Source: Rhodanobacter sp. OK091
GTDB taxonomy: Bacteria > Pseudomonadota > Gammaproteobacteria > Xanthomonadales > Rhodanobacteraceae
Length of the DNA: 64,000 bases
Direction of reading: 5' to 3'
Assembly (NCBI RefSeq): GCF_900142825.1
Contig: NZ_FRCH01000006.1
Span: 62,001-126,000, forward strand
Part shown: one piece after another, positions 46,030 to 53,160 of the stretch
How positions within the stretch are numbered: the first letter of the stretch is position 1
How the letters are laid out: every line of letters starts with the position of its first letter
Position numbers and translations under genes: made by a program
Notes under the pieces: generated by a model
Databases searched by the model: none
What the model was told of the DNA's origin: nothing
Seen by the model: the letters and a program-made list of their open reading frames with translations, nothing else

Positions 46030-46425
46030 TCACTTGACGATCGGAGCTTCCCAGCCATCGTAGTCGCCATGCTCGCGCAAGGCGATAGCGGTGAGATCGC
46101 GCCGAAGATTAGCGAGTGCGGCAGAGGTGGGTACGACCTTTTTGGTGGCCAGAGCAAGCCACTGCGAACCAGTTGCAGCGTGCTCGACTTTGACTGTGAA
46201 CCCCTGATGAGAAAGGACGCCCGCAATGCGCTCGGCAGACTCTTGGGTCGGCGCGTAGAGATAGAAGTCTATTGGATGCGGCTTCGAGAGGTTTGAGCCC
46301 GCAAGGCGCAACTGCTCGATGACAGCGTCATCGTTTGCCTGTGAAGAGGATGCCTGTTGACTAAAGGAACGGAAGGCCACTGTTCCAAGCAGCAGAGCAA
46401 GCACGATGACTGCAATAACTTTCAT
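46030..46425 (-). CDS. Cassette 3: RraB-family protein with an N-terminal membrane anchor
   Basis: 131 aa. Residues about 32-131 (NDDAVIEQLRLAGSNLSKPH, then IDFYLYAPTQESAERIAGVL, ending YDGWEAPIVK) match the RraB fold (regulator of ribonuclease activity B), which in E. coli binds and inhibits RNase E. RraB-like genes are known as integron cassettes. Unlike E. coli RraB, this one begins with a hydrophobic segment (VIAVIVLALLLGTVAFRSFS). It is therefore either anchored with the domain outside the membrane or exported, which does not fit a cytosolic RNase E partner. Confidence 0.75.
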   Translation of the reverse strand: MKVIAVIVLALLLGTVAFRSFSQQASSSQANDDAVIEQLRLAGSNLSKPHPIDFYLYAPTQESAERIAGVLSHQGFTVKVEHAATGSQWLALATKKVVPTSAALANLRRDLTAIALREHGDYDGWEAPIVK

Positions 46426-46431
46426 ATTTAA

Positions 46432-46488
46432 GCCTAACGCTGGAGTTAAGCGACGGCGTAGCCGTCCGCCTTGAACGAAATGTTAGAT
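46432..46488 (-). repeat. attC site of cassette 2
   Basis: 57 bp, GCCTAAC to GTTAGAT; arms CGACGGC / GCCGTCC. Confidence 0.9.
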
Positions 46489-46493
46489 ACAAA

Positions 46494-46892
46494 TCAAGAG
46501 CACTTGGCCCTGTCAAGTAGAACATCTGAGACAAGCTTTCCGGCATGATCTGTGTATTGCATATGGGTGATAATATTGTTTTCTAAGAATATTTTTGTAG
46601 CTGGGAGGGAGCAGAACTTAGAAATAATTGATGGTGCATTTGCCTCAATGACTTTCCTCGTGCCATGTGAATCGTCAAGGCCTACCAGCGTGAAATTGTA
46701 GGTCCATGTTAGTCCAGGGCCAACAGTGATTTTATCCAGGCGAGTGTTGTCCGACTCCATTTGAGGTAAAGACTTGTTCATTCTTGAGGCCACGCGTTGC
46801 AACATCGCTTCGTTTACAGGCTCACCAGCGATAACGGAACTGCCAGCGACAAGAAGTGTAGCTAAGAGCATTTTTTGTAGAGTTCGAGTCAT
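46494..46892 (-). CDS. Cassette 2: exported hypothetical protein
   Basis: 132 aa with a signal peptide (MTRTLQKMLLATLLVAGSSVIAG). The mature part (RMNKSLPQMESDNTRLDKIT, then YNFTLVGLDDSH) has two cysteines, one near the end. It resembles small periplasmic proteins found in many mobile cassettes. Function unknown. Lower GC than flanking chromosomal genes. Confidence 0.72.
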   Translation of the reverse strand: MTRTLQKMLLATLLVAGSSVIAGEPVNEAMLQRVASRMNKSLPQMESDNTRLDKITVGPGLTWTYNFTLVGLDDSHGTRKVIEANAPSIISKFCSLPATKIFLENNIITHMQYTDHAGKLVSDVLLDRAKCS

Positions 46893-46910
46893 GCTGGAAT
46901 TTCCGGTTGA

Positions 46911-46966
46911 ATCTAACGCTGGAATTAAGCGGCAGCGGAGCCGTCCGCTTGGATGAGTGGTTAGGC
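46911..46966 (-). repeat. attC site of cassette 1
   Basis: 56 bp, ATCTAAC to GTTAGGC; standard arms. Confidence 0.9.
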
Positions 46967-47299
46967 TTTCGTGACTGACACAATAAGCCCTGCAGCTAGA
47001 AGAACCATGAAAGCACAAAGGCCAATGTATAGAAGCCTGTTTGCATGATTGCGAGCCGCCAACGCGCGGCTAGAAAGCTTGCAACCATCGAATGCCGAAT
47101 CTTTCGTGCCACTGAGCACAAGGTGTGCAGCTTGGAGATTAGAGATGCGCATTGAACGCTTTTCGCGAGCTTGAGAAAGGGCTTGCGGATTGTCATGGGC
47201 GAGGATGCGTGAAAACTTGAACAGAGAAACGTAGTACCAAATGACGGCAGCGAAAACGATGGGCACCGAAGCAGCAAATATGATATCGATGATGTTCAT
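46961..47299 (-). CDS. Cassette 1: two-helix membrane protein
   Basis: 112 aa. It has an N-terminal membrane segment (IIFAASVPIVFAAVIWYYVSLF), a basic soluble middle and a second segment (LLYIGLCAFMVLLAAGLIVS). It is the first cassette after the half-site at 47310; its ATG is only 11 bases from that site. Function unknown. Confidence 0.72.
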   Translation of the reverse strand: MNIIDIIFAASVPIVFAAVIWYYVSLFKFSRILAHDNPQALSQAREKRSMRISNLQAAHLVLSGTKDSAFDGCKLSSRALAARNHANRLLYIGLCAFMVLLAAGLIVSVTKA

Positions 47300-47309
47300 G
47301 ACTTCCCAT

Positions 47310-47316
47310 GCCTAAC
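47310..47316 (-). other. Recombination half-site at the head of the array (attI-like or truncated attC)
   Basis: GCCTAAC followed by GCTTCAG on the plus strand reads CTGAAGC-GTTAGGC on the minus strand, which is the R' end of a cassette recombination site. No matching R'' (GTTAG on the plus strand) follows within 130 bases. It is therefore either the attI-cassette junction of a lost integron platform or a truncated attC. Confidence 0.5.
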
Positions 47317-47797
47317 GCTTCAGTAGTGCCTTGATTCGGCAATATGCACTGGATGTTCAGCTTCCACGTGTCCCCCTTCTTCCACCCTAATCCTACACGA
47401 GATCCCCTCGTTACCTGATGTGCCCGGAGTCGGCATCGACGCTTTGCTGCCATGCGAACCTTTTTATTCGAGGTGCTATGTTTTATCCATCACAACCCGA
47501 GGGGATATACGGGCCCTCCCGACTGCGCCTGTTACTCACCCATTCGACGAAATTCGCCGGCTGTCACGCGTCAAAATGACAGTTTGCGCTCCGAGCAGAT
47601 CGACATCGGATTGACGAATGGTTCATCTTGGGCCAAAGCCGACAGCCACGTGCGTGAGATGCATGTGGTGGCTGTCCGGAGGGACGCACCTCACGCATTG
47701 GACCCACTCGCATTTCCAGGTGCCCGCAGTCACTCCCGGAAAATAGGCTTCCGCAAAGCTGACGCTCCTGACCGGCAGCAACGGGTCGAAAGCGAAC
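47317..47797. other. Gene-free stretch beyond the cassette array
   Basis: About 480 bases without a convincing gene. Both strands were examined for integrase motifs (HALRHSFAT-like, tyrosine box) and none was seen. A plus-strand open frame from 47452 has no ribosome-binding site and unlikely composition. Confidence 0.5.
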
Positions 47798-48034
47798 CTA
47801 TTCTTGGTTGCCTCCCGCAATCTGGCGGAGCTCCAACTCGCTGAATTCAAACTCTGGCCCCAAGTCCATAGCTCCCAGCGCCACAAGAAGCTTGCTGACT
47901 TCGGGTTCTAAGTCGTTGTTGCTGACGTAAGCGCTATAGGCCCAGCTTGACACCTTCACATAGTCAACTGCTCCGGGCATTGCAGCCAGGAGCGCAGCGA
48001 GCTCGACCGATAGCTCCCGCTTTGTGTACGTCAT
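47798..48034 (-). CDS. Small acidic hypothetical protein
   Basis: 78 aa, MTYTKRELSVELAALLAAMP onwards, helical and acidic (SKLLVALGAMDLGPEFEFSELEL). A strong GGGGG ribosome-binding sequence lies 6 bases before the ATG, supporting a real gene. Family unknown. Confidence 0.65.
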   Translation of the reverse strand: MTYTKRELSVELAALLAAMPGAVDYVKVSSWAYSAYVSNNDLEPEVSKLLVALGAMDLGPEFEFSELELRQIAGGNQE

Positions 48035-48091
48035 CTAGCCCCCTTCATTGGCCTTCCGTGCTGTTCCGCAGCGTCCGCTATGGGTCTATTC

Positions 48092-48259
48092 TGTTGAAAA
48101 ACTCCGTCTTAACAAATAGACGTCCAAATTTTGGATCGCGACCACGACGATAAATCGATCCTGGACAAATTTGCACATTCAGGCCGACAGAAAGCGATCG
48201 TCGTGGCCGGATTTTCTCGCTTTGAACGAGCTCGAATTTTCGAAGCGAGTTTTTCAACA
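48092..48259. mobile_element. MITE-like palindromic element
   Basis: Terminal 13-bp inverted repeats TGTTGAAAAACTC (48092-48104) and GAGTTTTTCAACA (48247-48259) are perfect. An internal pair CCACGACGAT / ATCGTCGTGG (48142-48151 with 48197-48206) shares nearly the same centre, so the whole 168 bp can fold as one long hairpin. No coding capacity. No clear target duplication is visible. Confidence 0.55.
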
Positions 48260-48295
48260 CTGTCGGTCGAAAGCGGCCCCTTGCACTCAAATCGT

Positions 48296-48820
48296 TTAAC
48301 CGGCCTCAGCTGGCGGTTTACGAATCAGCCTTAGAAGGAATCCGCCCATCGCAGCGACGTAAACTGCATGGAAAGCAATGGTCAGCACGGTCGCGACAAA
48401 GCTATCTCGCGAAACTGCGAGTGCGATCGGCAGCGGCAGAAGTATCACCGCTGAACCCAAAACAACCCATCCGTATGAGATGCCCTTGCTAGCCTCATAG
48501 ATGTCCCGAGCCTGCGCCTCTCTGGCTCGGAGAAATCGAGTAGCGAAGGCCGAGATCGCAAGGTAAGCGATGACCACAACAACTGGGAAGGCTGGAATCG
48601 GGCCGAGTCGATAGGTCAGCAGCACCTTCATCGGTGGCAGCAGGACTAACGTCAGTCCTGCGATCACCCAAATGCCGTAGAACGCCAAGCCAAATCCAGC
48701 GTACGAAGATAAAACCGAAGGGCTGTTGCCTTCCCTTTGCATCCACGACCGATACGCCCAATAGTCGAAGAGAAATGGGCGCATGAATGCCTTGCCTGGC
48801 CCGGTTCCTGTCACATCCAT
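48296..48820 (-). CDS. Multi-spanning membrane protein of unknown function
   Basis: 174 aa with about four membrane segments (LAFYGIWVIAGLTLVLLPPM, IPAFPVVVVIAYLAISAFAT, GWVVLGSAVILLPLPIALAV, ATVLTIAFHAVYVAAMGGFL). The N-terminus contains FDYWAYRSWMQREGN. No family assigned. The neighbouring MITE-like element lies directly downstream. Confidence 0.7.
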   Translation of the reverse strand: MDVTGTGPGKAFMRPFLFDYWAYRSWMQREGNSPSVLSSYAGFGLAFYGIWVIAGLTLVLLPPMKVLLTYRLGPIPAFPVVVVIAYLAISAFATRFLRAREAQARDIYEASKGISYGWVVLGSAVILLPLPIALAVSRDSFVATVLTIAFHAVYVAAMGGFLLRLIRKPPAEAG

Positions 48821-48971
48821 AGCTATCGCCCCCTAGACCGCCACACTAGCCTGGCATATCGCGTTCGAAATGTCCGTTTTGGGTCGGTCTCTGCCTGTCG
48901 AGCTTGCCCTAGCATTCGCCGTCCGCGCTTCAGTCACTTGCGCGGCCCGTGCGCCTCAGCAGCGCTGATTG

Positions 48972-49712
48972 TCAGCGAACCCGCCTCATCTTGCTGGCGC
49001 TTTTGTCTTCATGAAACCTTCTGGTGCGATGCCCATGCGATACACATTGGCGCGATTGAGCGACGGGCGCAAATCGCCGGAAAATTTCCCCCGTCCCGGC
49101 TTCCTGCGACGCGCTGTCCGCAGACAAACGCGCTGGCCCGACATGGTATGTGGCCCGCTCTTCGGCCACGCCGGTTTGCGAACCGTGCGCTGGCCCGAGC
49201 CTCTGCGATTCCACCTGACGGATGATTTCGCGCACCGTCCTCGCGTCGTTGAAGATGGCATCGCCCAGCACCGACAGTGTGTGGTCGGCGAACTCGGCCT
49301 CACCACTGGCGATCACCACATCGCCATGGGCCACAATCATGTCGATCAGCCGGTTGAGCGTATCGATCTGCTCCATGGTCATGCCGAAGCGGTAGCGCCC
49401 ACCCGCGTCGTCGGGCATCTCCTCTGCAGGCTCCGCGCCGGCCTCGGCCGCAGCCTCGCTCTCGGACCGGTAGGCCGGCCACGACATCTCGTCCAGCACC
49501 AGCCCCACCTGCTCGGCCAACAATTCCAGGCAGATCGCCACTTCGCCCACGCGAATCTCGGGCATCCATTCCTGCTCCTCGTCCGCCGTGCGCGGCTGCG
49601 CGATATGCGACAGGAATTCGGCATACTCGCGCAGCTTCTTCAGCCGCAGCTGGCTGTCCTCCGGCAGGAAATAGCCCATCGTTTCCAGATCATTCGAATC
49701 GAACGTCGACAT
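48972..49712 (-). CDS. XAC0095-family-like protein with anomalous C-terminus
   Basis: 246 aa as read. The N-terminal block (MGYFLPEDSQLRLKKLREYA, EFLSHIAQPR) resembles the xanthomonad XAC0095 family. An acidic linker and a helical part (MTMEQIDTLNRLIDMIVAHG) continue to about residue 170. From there the translation turns basic and low in secondary structure (RFAPVAQSRQCVSHGHRTRR), as if a deletion removed the native end and the frame ran on. The start is decided by a perfect AGGAGG five bases upstream of ATG 49712. A C4-like RNA leader precedes it. Confidence 0.7.
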   Translation of the reverse strand: MSTFDSNDLETMGYFLPEDSQLRLKKLREYAEFLSHIAQPRTADEEQEWMPEIRVGEVAICLELLAEQVGLVLDEMSWPAYRSESEAAAEAGAEPAEEMPDDAGGRYRFGMTMEQIDTLNRLIDMIVAHGDVVIASGEAEFADHTLSVLGDAIFNDARTVREIIRQVESQRLGPAHGSQTGVAEERATYHVGPARLSADSASQEAGTGEIFRRFAPVAQSRQCVSHGHRTRRFHEDKSASKMRRVR

Positions 49713-49767
49713 GGTCGCCTCCTCATTCCATAGAAGTGCCCGCCCACGGCATGACGACGGACGGGGT

Positions 49768-49794
49768 GTCGGGAGGTTAGAAACCGCTCATAGC
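49768..49794 (-). promoter_or_regulatory. Candidate target segments a' and b' of the C4-like RNA
   Basis: Segment a' (49778-49794) has TAGAAAC and CTCATAGC, matching the 5' part of the RNA. Segment b' (49768-49776, GTCGGGAGG) is complementary to 49834-49842. On the minus strand a' overlaps a 5-codon frame (ATG 49791 to TAA 49777, MSGF). It lies about 55-80 bases upstream of the XAC0095-like start. Confidence 0.45.
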
Positions 49795-49829
49795 CGGCGG
49801 GCGTATTTCCCCGAAGGGTGTTGTATTAG

Positions 49830-49935
49830 CCGCCCTCCCGACGCAGGCTTCGCGTCGGCTTGCACCTGCGAACAGGTACAAAAAACCCACCGGTTTGACG
49901 GAGGTGGGCACCGCTATGAGAGGGAGTTTCTACGC
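49830..49935 (-). ncRNA. C4-antisense-RNA-like structured RNA
   Basis: On the minus strand the segment opens with a region (49913-49932: GCTATGAG and GTTTCTA on the plus strand) complementary to a downstream target. Three hairpins follow: CCCACC/GGTGGG (49886-49891 with 49903-49908), ACCTG-CGAA-CAGGT (49864-49876) and CCGACGC/GCGTCGG around 49838-49858. A second complementary segment lies at 49834-49842. Two separate antisense segments, with targets just downstream in the same transcript, are the architecture of the phage P1/P7 C4 RNA and its bacterial relatives. Assignment is by architecture only. Confidence 0.45.
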
Positions 49936-50002
49936 TCCTTGCAAACGAGTCTGCTACGGCAGTGGAGGGGAGTCAAGACAGGCGTGGATGAGCGAAGCTG
50001 AG

Positions 50003-50131
50003 TCAGTAGACCCAGGGGATCAGCCGCTTCGTGTGCCGGCAATATTCGCGATACGCGTCGCCCAGTCCCTCGGTCAGCGCAATCTCTTCCTCGCGGATGC
50101 GATGCAGATAGATCGCCGGCGCGACCAGCCA
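50003..50131 (-). pseudogene. C-terminal remnant of an isoprenylcysteine methyltransferase-like protein
   Basis: The frame ending at 50003 reads WLVAPAIYLHRIREEEIALT, EGLGDAYREYCRHTKRLIPW, VY, which is the characteristic C-terminus of ICMT/PEMT-type membrane methyltransferases (RIREEE, then EYRxYxRxTxRLIPxxx). Upstream of this nothing continues the family, and the sequence abuts the end of the next gene, so only about 42 codons survive. Confidence 0.55.
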
Positions 50132-50186
50132 GCAAAGCCGGCGAGCCACCGAACGGGATCGCCGGGCAGCGCACGGGGCCGAGATC

Positions 50187-50969
50187 TCAGCCCTTCGGTT
50201 TCCGGAACTTGAAGAGGAACTGATCGGTGTGGCCGCGTATCGCCTTGTCAAACACGGTGGCGGTGTGCGGGTCGGCGGGGTTGGCCAGCACTTTGCTCTC
50301 GCCCTCGAACTTGAAGCCTGCCGCCTCGACTTCGCGGCGCACCGTCGAAGGCTCGATGCGATGCAAGGTATCGGTCACGTCCGCGGGTGAGTTCTTCGCA
50401 GCGACATGGTCGAGCACGATGTAGACCCCGCCAGGCTTGAGCGCCGCATAGACCGCCTTGTTGAATGCAGCCGTGTCGACCGGACCCATGAAGCTGTCAT
50501 GCAAGTCGTGGTAGTTCTGGGAAATCCAGAACAGATCGAGCCGTTCGGGAAACCTTGCCGCGTCCAGCGCGGACGCGAAGGTCACCGTGACGTTTTGATG
50601 GGCGACAGCGTAGGTCTGGATATCGGCAATCCCCTTGACGATATTCGGGTATACGAACAAGGAGTTGGGCACGGTCGCGTAGACGTGGCCTTGAGGCCCG
50701 ACCACATCGGTGAACAAGCGGGTGAAATAGCCGGCGCCGGCGGCGTAGTCGGCGACTTTGTCGCCCGGTTTGATGCCGGCGAAAGCCAGGGTCAAAGCCG
50801 GCTTGCGGTCAGCATCCCGTTCGGTATCGGCGGCGGGCCGCGAGGCATCGGCGACCGCAGCGGCAACCGCATGGGGAACATTCGCCGGATCGGCCGCGTG
50901 TGCCTGGCCCATGGCCAGACCCGCCATGGCCAGCGCCGAAATCACGTAGGCAACAATAAGTTTGCGCAT
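50187..50969 (-). CDS. Exported class I SAM-dependent methyltransferase-like protein
   Basis: 260 aa with a signal peptide (MRKLIVAYVISALAMAGLAM, cleavage near AHA). The Rossmann motif is KPGDKVADYAAGAGYFTRLF, and the later LKPGGVYIVLDHVAAK strand is typical. Family members with signal peptides occur in proteobacteria; a periplasmic methyltransferase is unusual because SAM is cytosolic, so it may have another role. Likely single-gene unit. Confidence 0.82.
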   Translation of the reverse strand: MRKLIVAYVISALAMAGLAMGQAHAADPANVPHAVAAAVADASRPAADTERDADRKPALTLAFAGIKPGDKVADYAAGAGYFTRLFTDVVGPQGHVYATVPNSLFVYPNIVKGIADIQTYAVAHQNVTVTFASALDAARFPERLDLFWISQNYHDLHDSFMGPVDTAAFNKAVYAALKPGGVYIVLDHVAAKNSPADVTDTLHRIEPSTVRREVEAAGFKFEGESKVLANPADPHTATVFDKAIRGHTDQFLFKFRKPKG

Positions 50970-51132
50970 GTCGTACTGCCCTCAGTGGCCGTCCAGACGG
51001 CACGGTGTCAGATCGCTCGAAGGCCTCGCTCGTTGAGATGTTTTCCAAACGACGAAGGCGATTCGTGCACGGTTTTCGAACGCGATGCGATTATTCAGAT
51101 CGTCCGATCAGCGCCATGGTCCATGGTGCCGT

Positions 51133-51753
51133 TCAGTGCGCTCTGTCTTCTTCATCCCTGACCCGCGTGTCCGTCGCGATCCAGTTCACTTCCCACGTCC
51201 TGCCGCCATCGTTCGAGAACGACTGCTCGAAATGGGCGGAATTCGCGGTGATGTCCGAGATGACGAATCGGACAAGAATGGCCCGGCCATTAAGCAATTC
51301 CTGATCGTAGAACTCGCCGCGTCCGTTCTTGAACTCCCCGATCGTGGGCTGGGCCATGATGCCGTCGTTGCTGTTGGAAAAATTGAGGCGCCATTGATGG
51401 GATTGCGGATCATAGAGACGCAGGCTCAGCCCCTCGAAGTGGCCGGACGGGCTATCGGCCTCCAGCTGCAACAGATTGGCGCGGCCATTCCAGACCTTGC
51501 GGACGACAGACGTACCTTCCATTTCGACCCAGGTCGTGGAGCCGGTCAGTGGATGCAGGCGACGCTTTAGGTGTGTTTTCCAGGTGCCGATCTCGAAATC
51601 GAAATCGTGTTGCCCGTCGCGCGTCGCGGTGGTGTCCTGCGGCGCGGCTGTCGCGGCGCTTTTTTCCGACTGCGCCAGGCTCAAAGCGGGCTGCATGAGA
51701 ACGACAAGCGCGATCACGAGAAAGCCGGTTCGGGCATGTTTGGGGGTTTTCAT
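51133..51753 (-). CDS. Exported DUF1579-like protein
   Basis: 206 aa with a signal peptide (MKTPKHARTGFLVIALVVLM, ending near SLAQS). The mature domain (HDFDFEIGTWKTHLKRRLHP, then WVEMEGTSVVRKVWNGRANL) resembles lipocalin-like DUF1579 proteins. GGAG sits 8 bases before the second ATG (51753), which is preferred over the ATG two codons earlier. Confidence 0.75.
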   Translation of the reverse strand: MKTPKHARTGFLVIALVVLMQPALSLAQSEKSAATAAPQDTTATRDGQHDFDFEIGTWKTHLKRRLHPLTGSTTWVEMEGTSVVRKVWNGRANLLQLEADSPSGHFEGLSLRLYDPQSHQWRLNFSNSNDGIMAQPTIGEFKNGRGEFYDQELLNGRAILVRFVISDITANSAHFEQSFSNDGGRTWEVNWIATDTRVRDEEDRAH

Positions 51754-51975
51754 ATGCATGTCTCCGGATGACTCGCGGGTGGCACAGAGCGGATGGTTTT
51801 CTCGGCCGGTCTATGAGACATCAGCTGCCACCGGCCTATCTATAGCTGGACGTCGAGTTCGTCCCCGGCACCGACGAGTCCGTCCCAACAGAGGCGACGA
51901 ACTCGATATCGGCGCACAGCATTGCGATAAGCTGACGCCAGTCGAAAGGGCCGCGGGAGGCATGCGCCGTATTCC

Positions 51976-53160
51976 ATGAACAACCGTGCTCTCGTGACCG
52001 AAACCGCAGCATCGTTCGCCTACGCACCGGAGCAGCGGGCAGCGCGGCTTGCGCCCATGCCTCTGCGCGAACTGTTTTTGATCACGACGCTGTTCTGGCT
52101 TTATGTAACGCTGTCGAACGTGCTCTATGCGCACAGTCTGCAAGCCGACGTCGCCAAGGTCAGCGACGTGGTCGTGTTCGGGCCGTGGGGCCAGCGTGTT
52201 CTGCAGCACGTGTTGCTCTTCCCGGTACTGCTGGTTTGCTATTGGAGCTCGTTGCGTATCGGCTGGACTACTGTCTGGCGTGCGCTGGCGCAGGTCGTGC
52301 TCGGTGTCGCGTTCGCGTCGCTGTCATTCTGGGCGATGGTGTTGGCTATCCTGTTGCCTGACAACTTGCAGATGCCGCCGGCGGCCGCCGGCCAGCCGGC
52401 GGAATCGATGGGGGCGCTCTGGCTCGCGAGCTTCATCAATTTCTTTCTGAGCTATGGCTTCGGGCTCGCGCTGGTGACCGGATTCGCCCTGTACCAACGC
52501 TTCCGCGACTCCGAATTGCAGGTCGCAGCCCTGGAGCGCGAATGGAGTACGGCCCGTTTGGCGGCACTGCGGATGCAACTGTCGCCGCATACGCTGTTCA
52601 ATCTTCTGCACACCATTCGCGGCCAGATCGACTGGAATCCGCAGGTCGCGCAGTCGATGATGGTGCAACTGGCCGATCTGCTGCGGCGGCTGCTGAACGC
52701 CGGCGAGCGGGATTTTTCACTTCTTGCCGATGAGCTGCGATTCGTGCAGCTGTATCTCGAACTGCAGGAACGCCGCTTCGCTGATCGCCTGACGGTCGTG
52801 CTGCCCGATATTGAAGCGCAGCCTGCGGTCTGGGTTCCCAGCCTCATCCTGCAGCCGCTCGTCGAAAACGCGGTCGTCCACGGCCTGGCGGGCCACGGTG
52901 GAGCGATCACCGTCCGCATCGAGGCGTTCCTGTCCTCGGAAACGCTGATCCTGCGCGTGATCAATTCGATCGCGCCGAATCACGCAGTTCGGCGTGACGG
53001 CATCGGCCTCAGCAATGTGCGCGAGCGGCTTGCGGTACAGTTCGGCCCGAACGCCACCGTGGACATAGGACCGACCGATGCCACCACGTGGGTTGCGCAG
53101 CTCGCGATCCCGGTGTTGCGCGAGCTCACGCAACAGCGTTCGGCCCGGGAGATATCCTGA
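51976..53160 (+). CDS. LytS-type sensor histidine kinase
   Basis: 394 aa. About four membrane segments in residues 30-175 (ELFLITTLFWLYVTLSNVLY and others) are followed by the His_kinase domain. Its phosphoacceptor region is RMQLSPHTLFNLLHTI; Thr replaces the usual Phe after PH. An HATPase domain follows, with LILQPLVENAVVHG and GIGLSNVRERL. Its stop overlaps the regulator start by one base, a classic two-component pair. Confidence 0.9.
   Translation: MNNRALVTETAASFAYAPEQRAARLAPMPLRELFLITTLFWLYVTLSNVLYAHSLQADVAKVSDVVVFGPWGQRVLQHVLLFPVLLVCYWSSLRIGWTTVWRALAQVVLGVAFASLSFWAMVLAILLPDNLQMPPAAAGQPAESMGALWLASFINFFLSYGFGLALVTGFALYQRFRDSELQVAALEREWSTARLAALRMQLSPHTLFNLLHTIRGQIDWNPQVAQSMMVQLADLLRRLLNAGERDFSLLADELRFVQLYLELQERRFADRLTVVLPDIEAQPAVWVPSLILQPLVENAVVHGLAGHGGAITVRIEAFLSSETLILRVINSIAPNHAVRRDGIGLSNVRERLAVQFGPNATVDIGPTDATTWVAQLAIPVLRELTQQRSAREIS

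Larger units (their letters stand above)
42593..47316 (-). mobile_element. Integron cassette array without integrase (CALIN), 12 cassettes
   Basis: Twelve attC sites, most 56-60 bp, share a nearly constant sequence: GCCTAAC at one end, GTTAGGC at the other, and a GGCGGCnnnGCCGTCC arm pair between. They separate short genes all on the minus strand. In that orientation each gene is followed by its attC, as in classical cassettes (R'' GCCTAAC ... AACTCCAGC-GTTAGGC R'). No tyrosine recombinase of IntI type is found anywhere in the window. The array probably reads from the half-site at 47310 towards prfC. The sequence similarity of the attCs suggests a xanthomonad-type chromosomal integron origin. 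Confidence 0.92.

Noticed and set aside
42593-47316. CRISPR array, because of the regularly spaced repeats
   Set aside because: Repeats are about 57 bp imperfect palindromes separated by 220-500-bp genes, with attC end motifs; no cas genes.
47452-47844. A 130-codon plus-strand frame next to the cassette array as a possible degraded integrase or orphan gene
   Set aside because: No tyrosine-recombinase motif, no ribosome-binding site, overlap with a better supported small gene on the other strand.
49768-49935. Retron msr-msd element, because of the long-range pairing that closes the structure
   Set aside because: No reverse transcriptase gene is near, and two separate complementary segments fit a C4-type antisense RNA better.
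49711-50001. A 96-codon plus-strand frame across the C4-like region
   Set aside because: No ribosome-binding site; the sequence is explained by RNA structure and complementarity on the other strand.
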